Shown here: piece after piece, positions 61,701 to 64,000 of the stretch | Layout of the letters: every line of letters begins with the position of its first letter | Position numbering within the stretch: the first letter of the stretch is position 1 | DNA from: Cladocopium goreaui | Lineage: Eukaryota; Sar; Dinophyceae; Suessiales; Symbiodiniaceae | Reading direction: 5' to 3' | DNA: 64,000 nt | Assembly: GCA_947184155.2 (NCBI GenBank) | Contig: CAMXCT020002669.1 | Coordinates: 443,501-507,500 of the forward strand | Notes under the pieces: generated by a model | Databases searched by the model: none | What the model saw: the letters and a program-made list of their open reading frames with translations, nothing else | Told to the model about the DNA's origin: nothing | Translations under genes and position numbers: made by a program

Positions 61701-63196
61701 TTCGAAAGCACTGTTTACCTGAGGTGTCGCTGGAGGCACATTGCACTGATTCAAAAAGCCCAGCGCTGTTGTCGCACTTGATGCAGCTCCAGGGACACTT
61801 GCAAACAGAGGCGCTGGTTGAGCATTCCCATCAGGCACTGCAGTCATTGTTGGAGGCATGTTCCCACTAGCTGAGCCATGTGGTGACTGACTGACCCCCA
61901 TTTGGGGGGTATCCAACATTCTGCATTGGGTTATATCCCATTTGAGATCCCAACTGTGCTTGTGAAACATTGGTGAAATTCCCAAACATTCCTAAGGAAC
62001 CTGGGTTGCTGAAACTTGCCGAAGGAGCCTGAGGCACATTGCTAGATCCTGCGGCAAAACTCATCATTGGGCTCGTCGCTCCAATCAAAGGTGTAGGCAC
62101 TGATATCGAACCAGGCATCATTCCAACACATCCAGCGCTATTGCTTTGAGGTCCTTGTTGGTGTTCTCCTCCAAGCACGCTGGATGGTGAGCTCACACTA
62201 CCGGGACGGTAGTTATTCCATGCGGGCGATGGAGATGGATAAAAAGAGCTGGGTCTGGTCGATGCCATTCTCATAGATGCGTCGCCAGACCGAGCAGCTT
62301 GATTCCAAGGATCGCCATGAGGGTCCTGCATTGGATCCATGGTAGTCCCGGTAGGGAGCCCGGATTGAACCGGGCTCCGCTACCACTGTAGCACAAAATG
62401 GATGAAATGCGGAGTGGATGGATACGGTTAGAACATGGCAAACACCGCACGAAGCGCGGTCACAGCACAGGCTATCCTGTTTTTACTTGTGCCCAAGACG
62501 TCTATCGGAGCAAGGACTGTACATGTCACCTGGCAGCTGCATGGAAAGGACGTGACACTGGAATGTGTTTCTCAATACAAATCCCCATTTGTTCAGATCT
62601 ATCGACTCATGTGCCTCGAAGACAGGTCCCAGTCGCTCGTCGTCGGCATAGGCCTCGCATCCGGACCCGGTAAACATCAATGAATCATAATATCATAATG
62701 AATCTATGGATCTATAGTGGATCTATAACGGATCTGCAATGGATCTATAGTGGATCTATTCATAATCCAGGGGTCTATCATCGTCCACTACTCGAGATGT
62801 GCCGAGGCTCCAAACACGCAGGATTCTCACCTGACCTACACAGTTGTCCGGTGTGATGTTGCCCAATGCCTCACGGGACAGACATAGATTGGGCGACCAT
62901 GGGGCGATCTCCCCAGGATTTCGATGAGAATTGCAGTGATGTTTCCTTTTTTGAAAATGAGTAGGGATCATGTAGGATCAAGGCTTTCACCGTTGAACTT
63001 TTGCGAGTTCTTTGGAATTTGATCTCTCATTCCAAGGAAGGCCCTGATGCAAACCGCAAGCTGATTAAAATACTGAAGAAGTGGCTTTGTCCTCACGCGA
63101 TATAATCTAGTACCTCCATGTAGCTCCCATGAATCACCACCACCATCATCATACCCTGTGTTTCCATGTCCAGCTCCAACAACCGGCAAGTTGCCA
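52673..63196 (-). CDS. Sulfotransferase-like gene, 3' part, with a copia element in its last intron
   Basis: Five exons join in consistent phase: 63196-63155, 63091-62991, 62945-62875, 62653-62579 and 52735-52673 (TGA). The product starts GNLPVVGAGHGNTG-TKPLLQ, a glycine-rich loop like the PAPS-binding P-loop of sulfotransferases (G-x4-G-T), then QYFNQLAVCIRAFLGMRDQI, NITAILIEILG, GRPIYVCP, AYADDERLGPVFEAHE and ALLNKIHDSPKIFKSMMLGI. Family assignment rests mainly on the P-loop and is tentative. Upstream exons lie beyond 63.2 kb. Without the 9.6-kb element the last intron would be about 220 bases. Confidence 0.6.
52955..53142 (-). repeat. 3' LTR of the copia element
   Basis: 188 bases. The polyprotein frame ends inside it, at 53094, after RPFHAAAR. 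Confidence 0.95.
53094..61985 (-). CDS. Copia polyprotein (Gag, protease, methyltransferase-like, integrase, RT, RNase H)
   Basis: 2963 codons open in one frame, entered by a frame change from the upstream Gag start. Approximate residues: capsid-like 90-330; CCHC knuckle CFSCGQLGHMSREC 448; protease VVDTAAEEAVIG 510; methyltransferase-like module 1330-1500 with LSPPCTTFSPL near 1366; integrase HHCC (HRNLGHPG ... CPTCD) 1680-1715 and D-D-E core (VGVDLCF, MDRGKEF, SRTERAGG) 1740-1850; RT with VKDVKTAFLQ and EVDDIAEAG near 2565; RNase H LLIADSAFDTSG near 2720. Residues about 860-1200 look like a shifted register, since the overlapping frame at 58367-59800 is more protein-like there. All catalytic residues are intact. 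Confidence 0.9.
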   Translation of the reverse strand: MGISPMFHKHSWDLKWDITQCRMLDTPQMGVSQSPHGSASGNMPPTMTAVPDGNAQPAPLFASVPGAASSATTALGFLNQCNVPPATPQVNSAFEMLGRPPTSPSKTVEFNKEETMMKALVAALSGDRKLLPGWNGNVETLRGWLRQLSLWELDNNLPKNRWGLKLLQSFSEGSAPRKIAETIDVSTLTSDAGYGAILSAILAKYAPFLEAAGPASIEAFFYGGERSKQESFSTYVAAKEVALQELEANLGERLPTKIAGRILLRHAGLSDTQREAMAVKYNSMMTFEQASSALRPLDRPEALVTKVAKTYMAATNNEDLSEQPDGDEDEEYDNEELQPDDDGSGPESDGNGNLTYLLYDANEEFTEEETAYIFAYNSAYRDVRRELQARRKGRQFFKPRGSGVIKKGKNKGHKGQSKGKGHSTSFRSGQGRGRGNRGTPEELMAKTRCFSCGQLGHMSRECPQRGEGQSSNFFVCQGSSGVQNRVYVNISESKEKQLSVFAGVQTQGHEAVVDTAAEEAVIGSTAMLRLREQLAQHGLQPVQASGATVTCAGIGGSAKIVGVFDIPVGVASTNGLLRVTEITDEGSFKTPFLLPISYIELVGATIDTNREQFILRNGKSTPMKRVPSGHRTISVMDFFNNKWMVPDQLRAELNLKDVNPFLIPKKQMRKNVTFQQRPGVAVWMKTEDRRHFMGILKGRRNTLVDPKEIFSAAVLTTLKPSRVTVASFCDNPAATPFSIHDSWQHIQHRQLPFWSGDVFFETFATFASVGDVAPHHAAQLPVPDHVCGDVHNALSCEAATIATNASFGHAVQDPGQSKCGDVPCGCQQHVKDVKHVHFSDAIDDVSNIPCHAVQSVGVQPADIGSSNRSQEFQLADRRVPQVADASEDLAGSSGSMACGRRPGDGRVSGQGSPQCPAEDLCGLAPNDHHGLPHLPGDPSAVCSGLPGEQKPRNSRVPAQARPACGQEVNQTRRSSSQGNRATASSIYSLQRMAVRAFQLCARRRNAAPKGLEADVLVDLPWMRKPLAEIGMGDGPGGERKDMCKFIHRSSQSEGAEGDRILQCDVPCKTASTQVKARSESPGDSRCRSTSKPDATFAHGGARQISQGRHRQVSDVKSTDDSRTNHAQAECADDSGSGAGAPDSSCCRRTSSKPQEAALRSDSSPVHEPSKDSTWNSSHRNSCAELKRGGGKSTGTSGLQHGAGGQVNETKQQKPKDKSRAALGTVAKAVMLSYVVIWSCLAATESRLYDLMGSPMPRDPSAAEETENGINPFAFSLNDSLKELSRTDFDGMPKFLERGQRHFVVGALRSYLDDVGEVYSPPRITKEAKKQGLKGQIALDLSTGWDFRRREHRQQALQLIAKRRPAVLLLSPPCTTFSPLRRLTNKKRDAAQVQAEEDEGDLHMDFSASLAEMQKREGRGFILEQPAPATSWKRTKVKRLLDDEEVYTIRVDMCRYGLRAQCGPYQGELVQKPTVLATNIPEIAAHANKVCQKDHQHGLLIGGAAKHAAVYTPAFVKAVVNGIKEALGVKMPKQPPELQQAFLFGKTLGAQAQIFAVDCLEVDAEVDLAYGLNGLYPELQEGQASTPAHGLLQPDGLRTAAGLERSDLPGSSTANFPISMDVDAPEEEADEDMVVEARRQMRLVGEQPGVANALEKMEDFQKTADEGEFSLAPNLRREVHRVHRNLGHPGLEIFVRALQNAGVQDHIVAWTKRHFRCPTCDARPRPKPSRPGHLMRALEFNTVVGVDLCFLDFKGHQFIILNMLCWGTNFQQASLCKDKSAEEVLNGLMTCWIQHYGPPVLLIMDRGKEFYNDKLQNTIGGLGVGLHYIDAQSPWQNSRTERAGGILKDKILATAQAAAANTEEIPMVLSEVVTCRNRYMDRFGFSPMQRVFGKNLRLPASLMSTDALNSELTDVAAGDPIHRAWQIRELASQEWLRRQDQGAIRRSIRAQTRTTDQVKIPIGSWVYVFRDSPSYKGWVGPGVTIAEDPSGKSTWISMRGRLWKASQEQLRLATPEEELGAELIVELSKEMLTKLQKPGHVVFQDVSKEGGPTDDYFDEVMRTLEVREEGDHRPSQPRESSSTSSTGSTTGQTSNTTESASLGLGNTEEGSNSAIAAGSEQPSRRASALSEQVEGQEPMEVIPEEEAMDVSHNEASNPVSAQPPNSSFGPSTPARTRPMPYSTVPRPRTTNPMRMRDDGILLDQPETPVINQDSVTGPTPTLTNRSFTPAPSRAPFPFSSGVPSLPRPPGQSFYLEVIDFDECAEEAVTGDRTVFIGATWRIDRDRRQKTLQPLMEDGETFAGPQAEASYSVRDRCMYVSKAKSSFGQVEFSKLEEAEKIQFRASRKKELESLVATGAVVILSLEDSLKFAKETPEQIIDSKYVDRYKPVAVSRQKLEEYKVKALQQGHLQAIELETDATNPKSRLCAVGWQDPQIMEVERSSPTPLSTSLYACLQLAASRRWKTRVKDVKTAFLQSLPTTRSKPLACRLPRDETPEGLDPRQLLLLKTEIYGLVSGPSWWRRTLLKVATENLDYVVNCYDRCVLTLPAKDPQPNALSEGFIVIEVDDIAEAGSEEHMKRMRELEATLKFGKVEDLQTDQGTNYAGRFLRQLPDFSFESNMDEFIYTRLEPIVPQRKVLKKDASKVKLSESEKTQLRGLIASLNWVSREGRPDAASAASILASAFPEPTMEHIFEANDVVKHLKTFPVVLRIHAIPESRLRLLLIADSAFDTSGKEKSQHGWLLGFTDPTLNLGENAPVSLVQWRSKRLRRKASSSLLCESISLSAATGALERLDSFFQSICQSNFNPRRKQLTEDQYLEASGKATVIASDSERFQDPHGVCVMDAKSLFDALCSEQSQGEDDRSALEIAIIRESLSVCRSRPRWVPHNCNPADSLTKVAGGHHEPLLKLLKTSRFVIEDENVVLSREKQSDSRRKSNMQLHGTRVLGTEKHIPVSRPFHAAAR
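58367..59400 (-). CDS. Overlapping frame likely to be the true coding register of the polyprotein's middle
   Basis: This register reads PPKTLQDRVAAWLVADDQE, ALQKIYAAWRRMIIMVFRTY and a metal-binding-like patch CAHAEEMLRQRGS-KQMFWWTCLGCGSRW (C-x-H then C-x2-C). From memory, similar C-H-C-C patches occur between protease and integrase in other dinoflagellate copia polyproteins. It ends at TGA 58367. The full open stretch reaches 59800. Confidence 0.5.
61867..62340 (-). CDS. N-terminal Gag frame of the copia polyprotein, before a frameshift
   Basis: The ATG lies 46 bases inside the 5' LTR. The frame is Ser/Pro/Gly/Met-rich (PSSFYPSPSPAWNNYRPGS) and stops at 61867. The large frame continues in the next register through the same low-complexity sequence. 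The crossover lies near the C5/G6 runs at 61895-61909, so a single-base insertion or a +1 frameshift would join them. Confidence 0.75.
   Translation of the reverse strand: MDPMQDPHGDPWNQAARSGDASMRMASTRPSSFYPSPSPAWNNYRPGSVSSPSSVLGGEHQQGPQSNSAGCVGMMPGSISVPTPLIGATSPMMSFAAGSSNVPQAPSASFSNPGSLGMFGNFTNVSQAQLGSQMGYNPMQNVGYPPNGGQSVTTWLS
62350..62384. promoter_or_regulatory. Hairpin overlapping the copia primer site
   Basis: GGTAGGGAGCCCGG and CCGGGCTCCGCTACC are inverted copies with one extra base, around a six-base loop ATTGAA. It lies between the LTR and the start codon at 62340. Confidence 0.75.
62373..62385 (-). promoter_or_regulatory. Primer binding site, initiator tRNA-Met type
   Basis: TGGTAGCGGAGCC begins one base inside the 5' LTR and is complementary to a tRNA 3' end GGCTCCGCTACCA. 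The U72-A73 pair before CCA is an initiator tRNA-Met trait. It lies in the arm of a hairpin (62350-62384). Confidence 0.65.
62387..62574 (-). repeat. 5' LTR of the copia element
   Basis: 188 bases, TGAGAAACAC to GTGCTACA on the minus strand. It differs from the 3' LTR by one A/G. Confidence 0.95.
62579..62653 (-). CDS. Exon AYADDERLGPVFEAHE...; donor hit by copia
   Basis: Acceptor GCGAG|GCC, 25 codons, ending NKWGF at the donor TTT|GTAT. The copia element starts right after GTAT; its other flank resumes GTATGTTTAA, so the intact donor was GTATGT. Confidence 0.68.
62875..62945 (-). CDS. Exon NITAILIEILG...
   Basis: Acceptor AAAAAG|GA and GT donor CCC|GTGAGG. NITAILIEILGRSPHGRPIY is in phase with both neighbours. 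A competing frame (SPNLCLSREALGNITPDNC) with a CAG|GTGAGA donor at 62831 is possible but misses the upstream phase. Confidence 0.58.
62991..63091 (-). CDS. Exon TKPLLQYFNQLAV...
   Basis: Acceptor CGTGAG|G and GT donor AACG|GTGAAAG enclose 33 full codons; helical (PLLQYFNQLAVCIRAFLGMR). Confidence 0.65.
63155..63196 (-). CDS. Exon with P-loop GAGHGNTG
   Basis: Acceptor CCCAG|T and GT donor ACAGG|GTATG. The 42-bp exon carries GNLPVVGAGHGNT, and the split codon completes to Gly at the next exon. Confidence 0.55.
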
Positions 63197-64000
63197 CTGG
63201 GGAAGCATATTCCACCAAGCCCGGGATGTCATACTTATGGCCAAGCACGATCTCAGGGCGGGTAAAATGCTGCAACTACTGTGGGCAATGGCTATGGGTT
63301 GGTTCTCCAAAAAATGCTGGACCTCCTAAAGGCTATTAAAGGCTACACCGCCGCAAAAAATCAAACATGCCAACAACCACATGACACCATGTGAGCGGAT
63401 TTTGTTGGAGTTCTGAGGTCATTGAAATTCGGAGACACAAGCTGTCAAACTGAAGATACACAGTATCTTTCCTGATTCCATGAAACTATATCAATTATCT
63501 TTGCGACAGAAAGGTCCTCCAACATAATTAGAATTCCTCTTGACTCCGTAAGTCCTTCTCAATACGCCTAAATTCGTAGTCCTTTCAAAATTCAAAACCA
63601 CAGAAATAGTTCTTTCAAAATTCAAAAACCACAGAAATATATCAAACAATAAAGCACATCCATTGCATTCTCTCCTGGAAGTCTTGGTCCGGAGGGGTGC
63701 CTAGCTTGGGGTCCTCACAGCAACTATCGAAACCAAGTGCCAAGCCATGCCACAACTGGCCCTCTCCGCGACACAGCCTGACCACGACTGACCACGACTG
63801 GCCAGACAATGCAGTCGGGGATTGGATGATGTTGTGTCTTTCAATTAAACAAATAATTATATAACTGGGAATTAGATTTAAATAGTAGAATTAGTCACTT
63901 GTATACATTGGAAAATACCTTTCACGCACTTTTCCAAGGAATGTGTGTTCATATGGCAGTTCCGAGTTTTTTTTGTATCCTTCCTATAGATGAGACTTCA
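63197..64000. other. Intron sequence upstream of the P-loop exon, nothing further resolved
   Basis: No exon could be tied in. A direct duplication (TTCAAAATTCAAAACCACAG) lies at 63575-63630. The minus frame PEIVLGHKYDIPGLVEY at 63.2 kb is open but has the wrong phase for the next exon. Confidence 0.4.

Larger units (their letters stand above)
52955..62574 (-). mobile_element. Ty1/copia LTR retrotransposon, full length
   Basis: LTRs of 188 bp (62387-62574 and 52955-53142) differ at one base and have TG...CA ends. ATAC flanks both sides (52951-52954, 62575-62578), a 4-bp target duplication. An initiator-tRNA-Met-like primer site follows the 5' LTR. The polyprotein carries, in order, Gag with zinc knuckle, protease, a methyltransferase-like module, integrase, RT and RNase H; integrase before RT defines copia. 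The frame is shifted near 61.9 kb and again between about 59.4 and 58.4 kb. The end of the coding frame overlaps the 3' LTR. Confidence 0.93.

Noticed and set aside
62350-62384. tRNA gene fragment
   Set aside because: It has a T-arm-like stem and GGTTCAATCC, but the loop is six bases, there is no anticodon or D arm, and it coincides with the copia primer site.
63155-63290. Minus frame PEIVLGHKYDIPGLVEY as an exon
   Set aside because: The frame is attractive, but its exit phase does not fit the next exon; the shifted frame with GNLPVVGAGHGNT does.

Overview
The window reads as nuclear DNA of a dinoflagellate, most likely a Symbiodiniaceae alga. The grounds are small exons separated by introns that mostly start with GC (sometimes GT or GA) and end in AG|G, all host genes on one strand, spliced-leader-like relics, FNIP-repeat sequence, heavy micro- and minisatellite content, and retroelements of the large dinoflagellate type. 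Organism and family names come from memory of motifs; no database search was possible.

Layout, read along the minus strand from 64 kb to 1. (1) 63.2-52.7 kb: the 3' half of a multi-exon gene with a sulfotransferase-like P-loop. Its last intron holds a complete 9.6-kb Ty1/copia element inserted 4 bases inside the 5' splice site. (2) About 52-48.2 kb: exons of an unidentified gene with a clear terminal exon. (3) 47.8-44.3 kb: exons of an unidentified coiled-coil gene. (4) 42.2-42.5 kb: a 5'-truncated IS1595/Merlin-like transposase (plus strand) beside a GC-rich satellite. (5) 40.1-39.6 kb: an intronless secreted FKBP-type prolyl isomerase ending in KSEL. (6) 34.1 kb to beyond position 270: one very long gene of micro-exons encoding a secreted right-handed beta-helix (pectate-lyase-fold) protein. 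No long reading frame marks it; the exons were recognised by conserved motifs in the right order and by matching splice phases.

The introns of the long gene carry most of the mobile DNA. The intron between 29.9 and 22.5 kb holds a 5.9-kb LTR element with a 1715-codon Gag-protease frame and no pol genes. The intron between 22.4 and 11.97 kb holds a decayed FNIP-repeat sequence, itself split by a 7.1-kb tyrosine-recombinase (DIRS/PAT-like) retrotransposon with split direct repeats. The intron between 9.76 and 3.69 kb holds a 4.7-kb segment bounded by 28-bp inverted repeats and made almost wholly of tandem repeats. Several MITE-like short inverted-repeat elements are scattered through the window.

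The three autonomous-type retroelements and all host exons share the minus orientation, so each intronic element lies in the sense direction of its host gene. The best leads are the unusual YR-gag-RT order and empty-site proof for the DIRS-like element, the half-tRNA primer site and spliced-leader relics in the Gag-only element, the methyltransferase-like module in the copia polyprotein, the splice-site insertion, and the hidden beta-helix gene.
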